A stretch of DNA of 64,000 bases, taken from assembly GCA_020091685.1 (NCBI GenBank), contig CM034601.1, positions 14,280,972 through 14,344,971 of the forward strand, read 5' to 3'. This DNA comes from Lutjanus erythropterus. Its lineage: Eukaryota > Chordata > Actinopteri > Lutjaniformes > Lutjanidae. Below the pieces are notes generated by a model that searched no databases, was not told the DNA's origin, and saw only the letters and a list, made by a program, of their open reading frames with translations. Within the stretch, counting starts at the first letter, position 1. Each line of letters opens with the position of its first letter. The position numbers were made by a program, and so were the translations under genes. Below are positions 11,620-23,734 of the stretch, in pieces.

Positions 11620-12619
11620 GATTGTTGTATAGCAAATTTTCAAAGAGCTAAATGTTCCATTTCCATGACTTTCTAGATGGTGAAACAAGTGAAAGACTGA
11701 TTGAGCAAGATAGACACTTTAATTTAAAATTTATCCTGCTTAATAATGTAGGAGAAAGAAAAGACGGAAAAAGTGCAAAGATATTGATTAAAGTATACCA
11801 AAGATATCGAAAATGATTTATCAAAGATGCATAAATCTCTTGCTGAGCATGAGTTATGGCTCCTTGAGTTATACATGTAAATTTGTGTGTGTGCATGTGT
11901 GTGTGTGCCCGGGCGAACAGCAGCCGCTGTCAGTCTGCCAGCAGGACTTTAGAAGGTGCTGATGAGCAGGACCAGTAATGGGTTAAATACCACACGTCTC
12001 GAAGCTTTGATCTAACTGCTGACAGAGTTAGAGATGGTTGGATGGGGTGGAGGATGACAACATGAAGGGAGAGAAAGGGGAAAGGGGAGGTAGATATGGA
12101 GGCTGATGAGAGGGAGAGCAGTGAGAGGAGACACGGGGCTTGAGGGAGGGAGAAAGTGTTGCAATGCAGATAAAGAGATGAGAGGGAGAGACTGAGTGAT
12201 AGACATATGGAAGAGACATGAACGCAGTAACAAACTATTGTAATGGCGTCTTTAATCTGTTCAGGTTACACTAGGAAGGGTTTTCATGTAAGACAACTGA
12301 AGCCATGCTCTCAGCCCTGCAAGGCTGTAACCCTCATTACACAACACACAATACAAGTGTTTGATGGATAATCACTAGACACAACTTCTATTTTAAGATG
12401 CGTACCACTAGAAAGGAAAAAAAAGCTAAATTTGGCCTGAGGGTGGCACTAGACAGAAGGCTATGTAACTTAATCAAAAGAACTGTCAGGCTCAGCTTTA
12501 ATTTGGCTCAACTTTCATCATTCTAGGCCAAAATATTAGCATGTAAACACTGTAAAACTTAAGCCTGCCGTGTAAGTGTTATTGTACAACTCATGGTGAT
12601 GGGAATTCATTTATTAGTT
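11620..12619. other. No recognised gene; purine-rich tract
   Basis: A short (TG)n run at 11884-11908 abuts a GC-rich cccgggcgaacagcagccgc. 12030-12215 is purine-rich on the plus strand (gagagaaaggggaaaggg, agagggagag), so the two overlapping minus-strand frames there, rich in Ser/Pro/Leu, are composition artefacts. Confidence 0.5.
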
Positions 12620-13720
12620 TTAAAGGGATAGTTCAAATTGTTTGACGTGGGGTTGTACGAGGTGTATGATAGTCAGTGTATTAGGCCTACATATAGTAAA
12701 TGCCAGTCAGCATACCACCACTTTAGAGAAGCTGACAGGAGAACCAGCACGGAGGCTAAGCAACTACTGTTGTGGACAGGGTCAGTTGGAAAATGCTGTT
12801 ATATAAGTCAAATATCTCTCTGTCTAAACCAACCAGATCCCATTGGAGAAATCAATAACTTTTCCCCACAGAAACATGGGAGTAGCTGGTCAACTGCTGC
12901 CTCCAGCTGTTAGTTTGTGTGTGACTTTGGTGAATTTTAACTATACTTTGAAAGCACAAATACAAACAAACTAACTGCCCAAAAATGTCCAAACTAACTT
13001 GTAGACCAGCAACTCCCGTGTTCTGTAAGGTAAAATTACTGATTTCTCCACTGGAGTCTGGTTTAGTGAGAGGGAGCGATGTTTGGCTTATATGATGGCA
13101 GTTTCCCATTGGAAAAGGCTGTCTGACGGCGTGGTGAAAATATTCCAAACATAGCGTATAGGTCTGAATGATATAGCTTAAAAGTCTGTCATGATAGAGA
13201 AGTTTCACAGCAGTCAATATGGAGAATTATCGGTTGTGTAGCTTGTGACTGACGACGTGTCCTTCGAAGGATGGAAGCAACTACGGTGATAAATGAAGCT
13301 TGTTGTACTGCCAGTCTTAGACAGGAATGCGTCCATGCATGCATCCATTTTCTTCTGCTTATCTGGGGTTGGGTCACAGTGACAGCAGGCCGAGCATGAT
13401 GTTCCTTTCATCAGCAATGCTTTCCAGCTGCTTCACCTCAGCTGGCTCCTTTCCATGTGGAGCGGTTCTGCTCTAAGCTCCCTTCTGACGTCCAAGCTCC
13501 TCATCTCTGATAAATGTCCAACTTAAAAAAAACAACAACAACAATAAAACTGCCATCCCGGTGAGCTGGTTTGTCTTTTCTGCTGACCCTGTCCATAGCA
13601 GTACATTGCCTAGCTTCCATCCTGGTACTCCTGTCAGCGGCATCTACTGTAGGTTATACACTAACTATCATAAAGTACCTCATACAACCCTTCCTCAGAT
13701 AATCTGAACTTTCCCTTTAA
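12620..13720. mobile_element. Family A TTAA element, both ends present
   Basis: TTAA at 12620-12623 is followed by agggatagttcaaattg and gggttgtacgaggtg. The right end reads gtacctcatacaaccc, then aatctgaactttccc and TTAA (13717-13720), the reverse complement of the left end. Internal family motifs include gagaagctgacaggag on the left and cagtacattgcctagcttcc on the right. The arms are long and diverged. The core holds additional sequence, including the RTE-like fragment at 13341. No transposase frame is seen. Confidence 0.75.
13341..13515. mobile_element. RTE-type LINE 3' fragment, nested
   Basis: The sequence gcatccattttcttctgctt, then tttccagctg and aagctcctcatctctgat, matches the well-known fish repeat that begins ATCCATTTTCTTCCGCTTATC, which I attribute to the 3' region of RTE-clade LINEs. 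It lies within the family A copy at 12620-13720 and so inserted later or was captured by it. It is too short to retain protein motifs. Confidence 0.5.
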
Positions 13721-14242
13721 AGGTATCCTGTAATGAACTGAAAAATTCAGGGGATCACCAGCGTCTGCCATCCATTCAGCTCCAACATAATTGCTATTTC
13801 TAGAGCCAAGCCACTGGCATACACGTCTTATCAGCTTAAATCATAAGGTGGAGCAGCAGCAGAGAAAAGTGTCCCCCCCACCTGTGACTGAGGAGCTATA
13901 TTAAACGTATTTTTCCCAAATTAAATTCTGTCGGCGGGTTCGGTCACTGACAGGAAGTCATCTCTGTTCAGAGGAAGTGATCAGTCAAAACCTGACACTG
14001 AAATAAAAACTGTGTCCTATAAATGGTAACGCATGAGAGCAGAAAGCTGCAGAAAGCTGCCTTCATTAACTTTAGGTGCTTGACCTCTGTAACATCCTTT
14101 AGTACACATGGATCTGATGTGCATATTACATTATTTCTGGAAAAAGATTAAACAATTCCCTCTTGCTGCCATCTTTAACCAAAGCTGCATGAGCTGTCAG
14201 GTGAATTTCAGCTTTGGTAATTTTCATTTTAGCTAAAGATTA
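13721..14242. other. No recognised gene
   Basis: No repeat or exon was recognised. The stretch includes a gtccccccc run and a tandem cagaaagctg at 14040-14059. Confidence 0.5.
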
Positions 14243-14330
14243 GGGCTGTGGCAGTATGAATTTTTCCGTACCGCAGTGACAAAACAACATATTCCTGTGG
14301 GATGGCAGTGCAGAAGTGTGCGCAACGTGC
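14243..14330. mobile_element. hAT-like element end
   Basis: tagggctgtggcagtatgaa at 14242, followed by ttttccgtaccgcagtgac, resembles the common fish hAT-type terminus TAGGGCTG with a subterminal GTACCGC/GCAGTA motif. The opposite end was not located. Confidence 0.35.
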
Positions 14331-16959
14331 AAGGGATGGAGAGTGAGTGGCAGACTGCCGGTGCCGTTTATAGTGGAGCTGAAACTTAAACTTAGCAGTA
14401 AGTTGTCAGTCTGGCAGTAAATGCACATTACAGGTTACATGTGTGATCATATCAAGTCTGTTTTGGAGACATGATTAATAAATTCACAATGATAAATCTG
14501 ACACCCAGTGTCTTCTGTAGTTATTTATCCAATTTTCCATCTTGAAAACAGTTGTTGTTAGCATGTTGTTAGCCACCCATTGTCAATCCCAAGATGCCTT
14601 GGATTGAGTCCAATCAGAGACTGTGTTCCTGACTTGTGTGTGATAGTGCTGATCCATAGATGTATTGATAGATCAATATGCTGATCACAACATGAACAAC
14701 TTGACCCTTCAAAATAAAATTTGTGTTGATGACGGTAATGAGCTCAACCCTGCAGCAGGCATCATGTTACCGTGGCATTGAGGTAATGCGTTTATCATCA
14801 CAGCTCTTCTAAAGATTCTTATTTCACTAAACAAACCTCTCCAGCATCTTGTGCATATTTACACATTTCAAGTTTCCATAGCATGTCATCTTAAATGAAT
14901 GCTTTTCTTAGTTCCCAACAAGTTTTAGAAAAAAGATTTTTGATTTACGAGGTTTTCATTTGACAGCTCAAGAAAAGTTTATATAATCCCAGTGCCTTAT
15001 ACTGTGTTTTCATGTTTATATTTCCCTCTGCTTTATTCTATGACTTTGGCTTCTGGAAAAGTTTCCACAGAGGATCATTAAAGATTCATCTCATCTTCAT
15101 AGAGAAAAAGTCAGTCAGACAGAGAACAATGCAGACAAAGACACAGAGGAAAATAGGACAAGACAGAAAGGGGAAAGAAATGTACAGACTGAGAAGCAGG
15201 CAGGCAGACAGACGAATGAAACGGCCCGGCCAACCAAGCCAAAAAACAGATGCTTGCTCCCTGTTCTCCCCGTCCTATCTGGCTCTGTGCTCTCCAACCC
15301 CCAGTCTTCAAAGCCACAGCAGGAGGTGACACTCACAGCCCTGCTCCCTGGCTTCTATATAAAACCTCCCCAGTCTATTTACCTTCTGCAGGGATTACAC
15401 TCAACACTCATCTTTCACATGGAGCTCGTTTGGGCAAATCCCTCCTGTGTCTCTTTGGCTCAATCACGTTTGTGTGTGTGTGCATGGATGGGACTGAGGG
15501 AGAGTGTGTCATCAAGAGAACAATTGTGTTTGTCTGCCTGTGTGTGTGTATCTGTCATGGGGGTTTCATTTCTACCTGTGAGGCTACTTTCATCTGTGAG
15601 ACTGTCTTATTTGGCATTTTATTCCTCTTAGTGACTGCATGCTCTGTGATTGTCTTGGCAGCCACATCACAAAGAACAAGCGAGGTAGACGGTGTTTGTT
15701 GTGGAGATGGAGGTCCAGGGTGCATCACAGGAACATCTGAAAGAGATTATTTTTCTTTTAGAAATCACTTGATTTCCTACTCAAGTCAGTAAGAGTGAAA
15801 TTTGACAGAACATTTTGATTTGTCTGTATAGTTGGTCTGCATTTCAGGTCAGAGAGGCAGGTCAGATTCCTTTTTTGGTAGAAATATTGATTGAGCAAAA
15901 AAGGTGAGTACATTAAGTGAACAACAATATACTCATCACTAAAATTTGACTGACAGTGCATGCTTTCAGCAGAGCGGCGTGACGGGATTTTTGCAATGTT
16001 TACACCCTTGTGTAATGTACATTGTTACTTAACATCTCTTAGACTCCCTTATCTACTTTACATGACAGATACATCAACCTGTGTGTAATTTTCCAATATT
16101 AAGCAGTGTTTCTGTTGAGTAAACAGGTCTGCCTGGCTGAGAAGTCAACCCTTTTGTGGAAGCCAAAATGCTTGGCTTTGAAATACTGCTGTAAAAGCGT
16201 CTTTGCCTCAGGCAACTTACAACCTTCGCGTCAAGCAGTTTGATTGAAAATGCTTGATGCACCTCATTTATATCACACTCGCTGTGGTGAGGAAAGTTTT
16301 GCAAAAGCAACCTGTGTTTATGCTTAAAAGTCACCCTTGCTATCTGACTTTTCGCGCCAGCACAGGAGCCACTGGGACTGGGAGACCAGCTGTTCACTGA
16401 ATGCCAGGCTTTGTTGTTGGCAAATGGCAGCATTGTTTGGAGTGGAGTTGCACTGTTTTCACAGTGAGGTGGAGTGTGGTGATGCCAGCTCCCCTGCCAC
16501 CACTGCTACTTGCTTCCCTAGAGGAAGAAGATGATGGTTAACTCTCCATGGCAACGGTGGCACATGCAGATGCTGTGCCTGTAGCTCCTTCAGAGTTCGC
16601 TATATGTTTGTTTTAATCTGTTATTTTTCAGCTTTATTGCTGAAATATGTATTACCTATGACATAAATACACTCATATGCATTGGATTGGGTTTGGATTA
16701 AAGTGCAGTTGACCTTGTGGTGATCAACAGTCAGCCAGATCAGCCAAACCGGGCACTACTGCGAGTTGTGTGATCACCCCAGGAGGTGAAGAGAGCTGGG
16801 ATAAGATCCATGCTGTGCCGTGATGTAGACCATATCATCATCACGTGCTGTTTACATTCCCCCAACTCAGAAAAAGCACCACAGAATTGTATTTCCTGAG
16901 TATTTATGTGTATATGTGTGTGTAGCATGAAGGCTCTACAACTTTGAATTTGTTGTGCA
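14331..16959. other. No recognised gene
   Basis: Positions 15000-15800 hold long frames (180 codons at 15250-15792, 125 at 15254-15631) that overlap in different frames and run through TG-rich simple sequence encoding Val-Cys repeats. No domain or splice context supports them. 16330-16540 is somewhat GC-rich and has a ccatggcaacggtggc motif (16548-16563) resembling half of an RFX X-box. Nothing else was recognised. Confidence 0.45.
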
Positions 16960-17759
16960 ATCCTGTGTTGTATCATGATATATGAATCACCTTGATTTTA
17001 ATGCTGCTTGGTGTGAAACCGTAGACGACACCCGTCTGCGGCAAAGGAGTGTGCTTATTAAATCTTGGTCCCTGCTTCTGTTGATAAGACAGGACTTCTT
17101 CAGTATGATGACAACCCACTGTGGAGGCCATCAGTATTCAGCTCTGTTCTCCTGGCCCTCCAAGTTGTACCAACCATCTGCTGGAGAGTGCCGAAAGTGT
17201 GGTAATGGCAGCAAAGCCAGTTTTCACCGCTCCATAGGTTGACAAAATCTGGGGCTTTTTGGAGGTGTCATGGTTGAGGCTTTTTAAAGCTTGATTACCT
17301 TTTGGTTGAAAGGTAGAGGATCTACTGGCTGCTCCACACTTTCTAACAGGGTTATTTTTAAGCATTAGTATCCCTGTAGTGAACAGCTCAGGCATTAACT
17401 TCCTCTGGTGTTTCTGTTTTCTTCCTATCCTCAAGGTATTTAAAGAGAATTTCAGGAAAGTCTCTGTGTGCAAGGCAGCATTCTTGAAGGTTGTACATTT
17501 GACTGTGCAACAGGGCAGCCTGGTATTTCCTTTCAGTATTTGAATCCTGAGAGGGACACACTTGTGCATTAGGGATTGTCTGGAGGAGCAGAGCAGGAGA
17601 CTCAGAATGTGTATGTCCAATCCACCATTTTGAAATACAAAGCCAAAGAATTGGGTTTTCAGAGGAGGTGTTAAGAGAAGAGGCATTGATTCGCTGAGTT
17701 GATCCATTATTGCTGTGCTCCAGTGTCCCTTGGAGGATTGACAGTTGCATTCCACTATT

Positions 17760-17793
<34 letters not shown>

Positions 17794-18490
17794 AGCCATC
17801 ACCCCATTGCATCAAGGGTCTGGAGTGAGATTGCTTTTTGGTCACTGTTCAGCCTGAAGGGTTCCCTGCAGGGCAAACGCAAGAGACATAAAGAAACAAG
17901 ACATATAGTAAGTCCAGTGGTCCTTCAGGTGCAATCATGTTGGGTTCTGGAGGATCTTTTTCAAAGAGCCTTTCAACCTCCACTGGCAGTTCTCAGTTAT
18001 ATCATTTTTAACACAGGGTTGCTGCTTGCTTTGACTTTGACTATAACAATGAGTGATCTGCATCCCCTGCCAGTTCATCCCAATTGTATAATGATAAGAG
18101 GGTATCTTGACAAGCGCCACGTTTAAAATCCATCCTTCGTGCCCGATAACATTAGAAGGTCATGGTCTTGAGTGATTAAGGCTGAAGTATTATACCCTCA
18201 TCCCCAGTGGGGGAGGTTGCATTGTTTTTGCCCCATGTGTGGGTTGGTGTCTGATATGGGAAAGATGAGGAACACAAAGCAGCTCTTTCCTGTGGGGACA
18301 GTCTTGTTGGTTAACCCCCATTTAAGCTGGGACTTGCCCATTGGCTTTGTGATTTCATATTGCTGTATCAGCCAAGGCCCTACCACTTATCACATGTCTT
18401 TGACGAGAAATAAGTTTTTATCATTGCAACATATGGTGATTGTCACATTTCCTCTTAATCATGATGCACAGGCTCAGTAAATCAAGGTTC
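16960..18490. other. Low-stop block, possible fossil coding sequence
   Basis: Stops are sparse in several frames over 1.5 kb: 205 codons on the minus strand at 17138-17755, 138 on the plus strand at 17710-18126, 102 on the plus strand at 18172-18480, and shorter minus frames at 17935-18120 and 18198-18386. The minus-strand products are varied in composition, with scattered Cys and Asn-X-Thr sites, and would be chained by frameshifts, as expected of a decayed retroelement or pseudogene. I could not assign a family. The (TG)n at 17762-17792 interrupts the block. It may equally be chance. Confidence 0.2.
17762..17792. repeat. (TG)n microsatellite
   Basis: Perfect run of about fifteen TG units. 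It encodes the Val-Cys string in the plus-strand frame there. Confidence 0.95.
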
Positions 18491-18629
18491 GATGATTTAA
18501 GAGTAAGGTGAAGGGTCTAAGGCAGATTCTATATGCTTGATCACTGGTTGCTGAAAACTTTGTTGATGAGCTCCCATTATTGTCAATCGATCTGAAAATG
18601 TTGATGTGACGTTGTGTCGAGTGGCAAAA

Positions 18630-19030
18630 CTTAAAGGTGCAGTATGAGGCATTCACTGCCACCAGAGTCTGCACCAGCAGTTCATACCAAAACAATGTGC
18701 ACTTTGAATACTGTTTACTCAATAAAGTTGCAAAAAAGATTAAGATTATGTTCCTACATTGCCTATTTCTCACTTTAATTTCTCCAGAAACATGTTTCAG
18801 TGTACTGTTAATATTGTGAGCAGGTGACCGTTATTTTGTGTTCATTTTCCAAGCAGTGCTTCCAAAACTCAGATCAAACTGTAAATCAGGCAGTGTAATT
18901 TAAATTATGGATCAAAATTGTGTCATTGCATTGCCTATTTCTCACCTCAAACCTTTCGAGAAACATAATCGAGTGTAATGTTTCGCTGTAATATGAGAAA
19001 GTTACTTACCATGCTGTCATGTTAAAAACG
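18630..19030 (+). repeat. Dispersed fish repeat with internal duplication (family D)
   Basis: It begins cttaaaggtgcagtatgag, a common start of a fish short repeat, and continues with agtctgcaccagcagttcat. A block reading cattgcctatttctcac, then agaaacatg and agtgtactg, occurs at 18757-18808 and again at 18930-18982, about 172 bases apart. No coding capacity is present. Confidence 0.5.
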
Positions 19031-19109
19031 GACACGAGAAGGAGAGAGAGCGAATCACATGCAGTATCACACACACGCACAACATCCAATTAGGGTACGA
19101 ATTCTTGAG

Positions 19110-19375
19110 TTATGACCAAAAATGTGTTTGAGGTCACAATGACCTTTGACCACCAAAAATCTAATCAGCCCATTCTAGAGTTCAAGTGGACATTTGTGTT
19201 CACAAGTTCACATGAATGGGATGGACATGAGGTCACAGTGACCTTGACCTTTCACCACCAAAATCTAATCATTTCATTCTTAAAGTCCAAGTGGTCATTT
19301 ATGCAAAGTTTGACGAAATGATTTCAAGGTGTTCGTTTGCAAGAATGGGATGACCCAAACACACAGCTGTCGCCA
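19110..19375 (+). repeat. Fish tandem repeat with nuclear-receptor-like palindromes (family E)
   Basis: Two tandem units of about 100 bases share ggtcacarTGACCT, caccaaaaatctaatca, ttcaagtgg and gaatgggatgga. The family is common in teleosts as part of longer arrays. Each unit carries an AGGTCAnnnTGACCT palindrome (19131-19145 and 19230-19244), matching the estrogen response element consensus. The first also has a DR1 (19140-19151), and the second a TCAAGGTCA-type half site on the minus strand (19239-19247). Confidence 0.65.
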
Positions 19376-22300
19376 GCATGGAGGCATAAAAAAAAAGTTT
19401 TTTCAAAAATTCTGGATCACAGAGGTACTTCAGCATACAGTCATGATTGTGCACTAAAAAATGAGCTGATTTGTCTAGTAGTATGTAAGATTAGCTGGAG
19501 ACAAGCTCTAGGTCTGTTCATAATGCACGCACGCACACATGCCTGGCGGGATTAATTTAAAAAATACGTTTGAAATACATAATCACTTCTATGCAATGCA
19601 GTGCTTCTGTAATGCTCTTTAAAATATAATATGGAATAATGCCATACTCAATTTCACAGTTAATTGCTGCAATCAGGAGAATTATGGGTATTAAAACTGG
19701 GGTCATGATCTAGAAAAGGTTATTAAACCGTGCTATGGAGCCTTGTCAGAGGAGATCCTTCTGAGATTACAGATGCCTAGCTATCGACCTTAGCTTTGCT
19801 CTGTTCAGCCTGATTGATTTTACTATTCCACATATTTCTCTGTTTTCACTGCAGCCCGGATCTCTTTTCACCCTGTCTCACGCTGGTGGCCACTAACATT
19901 TGAAAAGTTTTGTTTGACATATTATGTGTGTGACTGCTTTGGGGCGGTTTTTGTTCGCTAAAGTCTCAGCAAGTTGATTCAAATCTGACACAGAGAGGCT
20001 GCTAGTTTTTCACAAATGTTTTTACTTTGCACTCGGTGAGGAGATCTTGTTGTGTGCTCAGATCTGCTTATGAAACCTACAACCTACCGCTGAACCCTGC
20101 TTCTGTGAACAGCAGCAGCAATCCAGTCTGACAAAAGAGCATGAATGACAGCAACAAAAAAAGGCTGTTATGTTGTTTGTTGTTAGAGCAGAGTTTTCTT
20201 CAATGAAGCCCCATACTTACCACCCACTCCCTCAACTGAAATTTTTGCTGCAAAAGCCTTGCAACCAGAAATGTCTAAAACATGTTTTAATTATTTTTTT
20301 TTATATTTCAAAGTGGCAATATATCTTTTCTGTGTTCTTTTGTTGGGGCGGGCTCACTGCAGCCTTGTACACATTGTACTACAGAGTGGTGAAAAATGGA
20401 AAGTAAAGGATAACAGAATGGTGGTAAGAAGATGACGTTGCAAGTCAATCTCCTGTCCTCTTTCCCGAGTGGAGCTGACACATTGCCAGCAGGGTGTGTG
20501 CCTCTTTGTACGTGTGTGGTTGTGTATTCCTTTGTGTATGTGTCTGCTCGTGTGCAACGTGCAAGTTGGCCAAGGATAAAGAGCTTCACTGTGGCCAAAT
20601 GCACACTATCCTCTCACATTATTGTGTCTTACTCAGGTGTGACAGGGGCAGAAACAGATAGAGAACGAGACAAAGTGAGAAGGCCTGAGTGCACAGAAAG
20701 ACATGTCCAAGCTCATAATCTAATTTGATATCCAATTTGTTGAGTTACCCCACACCCCACTTCTCCCCCTTCTTTCTCCTTCGCCCTCCTTGATCCTTTC
20801 ATCCATGCATCTCCCTCTCTCTGGTCTCTGCTTTCCCTTTCTTAAACACCGCGCTCTTGCCAACTTTTTGCAAGTGTATAGCGGAGGCAATTTTAGCTTA
20901 AAGTACACTGCTTACCTTGCAGCTTGCATAAGCAGCTGTGTGTGTGTGTGTGTGTGTGCGCGCAACTCTGGTGTGCTGTCTTCTTAGCCGTGCCTGGCAG
21001 TGACAGTGTATGTGTTGCAAACAGGATTACAAACACACTGTTGACTGTGAGAGGGAGAGAACTCGATTCGTGGCTTCAGGATAATGTCTGCTACACTCTT
21101 TAAAAGGGCGCATCACTAATTAAAATAAATGTTGTGTCAATAGGTGTTGCTATTTAAATATATGAAATGTGTCTTGTGTGCCATCCAGAACTTTGTGGGT
21201 GTTTTGAAAATGACATTCCAGTGACTTTATGAGGCTTCTGCATACTGTATAAGCCTATACAGTACAGCATGAAGAATTTTTCTCCTTCAGCACTAACACA
21301 TAAAACCTGCTAAAATTATATACAATTATAATTATATGCAAATACAATTTTGCAAATTATGGCATTTATAATACATGAAGTAATTTGGAGCAGTAATGGT
21401 AGATGTAACATTATCTATATTCTGTTAAATGAATCCGTGCAGTCTGACAGTTTCTTTTTCAGGCGATGAAGATCAAAGCAGAACTGGTCAGCTTCTGTTC
21501 AGCAACAAAGCTAATGTATCTTGCAGTATAAACTAAAAAAACAAAAAACAGTTATTGGCATCAAACTGCTATTCCTTCACAAAGTTTCTCTGTATGTGCA
21601 GGTGGGACCTGAGACCATTGAGAATATAGGCGGCTCAGGTTGGTGTGAATTTATTTCCTTTAACCAATTAAACATCAGATTAAAGATACTCCAAGGTTGC
21701 ACAATCCTTAGTCAGTCAGTAACAGTAACAGCTCTGTTTTATTTAGTGAGATGAACTGGGATATGTCTGTATGGAACGGGAGGGTCACATACACAAATAC
21801 TGCATATTCATTTATTGCAGGCCTTCACTAGTGGTCACGGCCACTGCAGTATATCAGCTGAGGGTGAAGTTGGCTGCTGAAGGGCACCTTGAGGACGGGT
21901 CTTGACATTCAGAGTCTCCTCACCAGGTGCCTTATTTCATTTTTGGTGAAATCATACCCTTTTCAAGACTCCTATGCTCTCTGCTCTCAGAAGGATATAA
22001 GCTTTTCTCACCAGATTTAGCCTTAGTTCCTCTTCCTGTCAGAGTTTTACAAGGGTAGAGTGAAAATCCTGCATCAAAGTGTTTCTCAGCAGCTTTGTTG
22101 GCAAACCCTGAGTTTTGAAATTTGGCTGATTCAGCAATGCCCAATACTTAATTTGTTTAAGAGAGTTGTACTTGTGCTTCCGGCTTAGGCTCAGCTCCCT
22201 TCAGTTTGGTTTGGCTGTGTAATGCCCAGATTTCTTCCGTCTTGCCCTGCCTGCCTGCCTGGACAGCTCAGGACTCGGAGGAAGACGAAGAGTGCCATAA

Positions 22301-22610
22301 GGCCGCTTGGTGACCTGCCAGAAAATGGAGATTTGGGGTATTTTAAGGGCAGTACCGTTATTTTTAGTACCTGGATTCAGCGTCACGCTTATACTGTGTG
22401 ATTAGTTTATAATTCATATCTCAGTTCAGATCGTTTTTATCATTACTGAGGAAATTTGTAAGCATTTTCTGTGTAATCCATCTTTGCCACAGCAGGATTT
22501 GATCTTCAGCCACCTGGAGAATAGCTATGTGTGAGAGATATGAACTGAGGGTGATAATGTGCAGGGAAGAAACACTACCAGCCACAGTGCAGTGGTATTT
22601 TTTATACTCA
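19376..22610. other. No recognised gene
   Basis: Mostly unrecognised. It has a TG/CG run at 20937-20962 and purine/pyrimidine-rich parts at 20755-20835 that explain opposing frames. 21300-21380 is AT-rich. Open frames of 60-98 codons occur in pairs on opposite strands and show no family features. Confidence 0.5.
20937..20962. repeat. (TG)n(CG)n microsatellite
   Basis: Eleven TG units followed by gcgcgc. Alternating purine-pyrimidine DNA of this type can form Z-DNA. Confidence 0.9.
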
Positions 22611-23734
22611 TTAAAGGGATAGTGTGGATTATTTAATGTGGGGTTATGTCAGGTACTTATTAATCAGTGTGTTACCTTCAGTAGATTCCGGTAGATGCCA
22701 GCATGGAAGAAATGTACTCTTTGGTCAGGGTTAGCGACAAAAACTATTTTAGCCATTTAAAGAAGGTCCACTTAAAACAATCAATATCAGTTTAAGTGTA
22801 TACTATATTTAGAATATTTTCACCACTTTACTTTGCCATCAGACAGCCTTGTCTGATGGGAAACTGCCATTATGTAAGCAAAATAGGCAAAATCAGTCAT
22901 TTTACCTCGCAGAAAACAGGAGTTGCTATTCTACTGCTGTCATGATCTGTTAGTTTGTGTTATTGAATGACTTTGGAGATTTTTAAATTACTCTACTGTT
23001 TGTATTATTAGTCACACAATATGTAAGGCAACTTCCTGTCAGAAAAGGCTGTCTGGTGGGAAAGTAAAATGGTGATCAATCATTTATCATTGGCAGGAGA
23101 GGCAACATTACAGTCACAAAAGTGATACAATGCAACAAAGGCAAAAAAACCACAATCATTTCTTTGCCCCCCAAATCCCTTATCGTCTTGCCTTCAACCC
23201 ACTCCACCCCGACCCTTCAACCCTGAAATGGTGAATCAAGGCAGTGGAGCTGCAAAAATTAGTGGATTAATAGATCATTTGATTGGGTGAGGATTAATTG
23301 CCATCCATTCTGACAGTCAGACATTTTCCAAGCAAAGATGTCAAGCATCTGCCAGTTCCAGGTTTGTAAATGTAAGGATTTGCTGCCCCTCCAACCGATC
23401 TTTGACAACAAATGAAGAGTCTTTGGGCTTCAGACTCCACGTGGACAAAGAAAGAAATCCAAGGACTTCTGTGATAAACATCTGTCACTGTTTTTTGCAT
23501 CTCATAGACTGATTAATGTTGATGTTGATCTATCAATAGAAAGAAAAGAAAATTAGATTAGTTGCAGCTCTATAAGTCAATGTACATGGATAAGAAACAC
23601 AAAAGCACTGATTGCCCCTACACCCGCCCAAAAAACAAAACAAAACAAATAAATAAATAAAAAGTGGTGGAGACGTTGTACATAAAGCATACACTTAAAA
23701 CTGATTTTAAAACTGATCCGAATTATCCCTTTAA
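22611..23734. mobile_element. Family A TTAA element with clean TTAA flanks
   Basis: TTAA at 22611-22614 and 23731-23734 bracket 1,124 bases. The left end is agggatagtgtggattattt; the right end, aactgatccgaattatccct, is its inverse. Shared interior motifs include tttagccatttaaagaaggt, tagaatattttcaccac and cagacagccttgtctgatgg. A second, hAT-like element is nested at 23245-23572, which accounts for the extra length. No transposase is present. Confidence 0.8.
23245..23572. mobile_element. hAT-like nonautonomous element nested in family A
   Basis: The left end is tggagctgcaaaaattag and the right end is attagttgcagctcta. These form an inverted pair of the fish GAGCTGCAACNATTAG terminus type. The interior includes tcagacattttcc and rearranged cttcagactccacgtggac pieces. 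A 68-codon minus-strand frame inside has no significance. Confidence 0.6.

Noticed and set aside
15250-15792. 180-codon plus-strand frame as a membrane protein
   Set aside because: It runs through TG-rich simple sequence encoding Val-Cys repeats and overlaps a second long frame at 15254-15631. No exon signals support it.
17138-17755. 205-codon minus-strand frame as a gene
   Set aside because: No recognised domain or splice context, and open frames occur on the opposite strand too. It is kept only as part of a possible fossil block.
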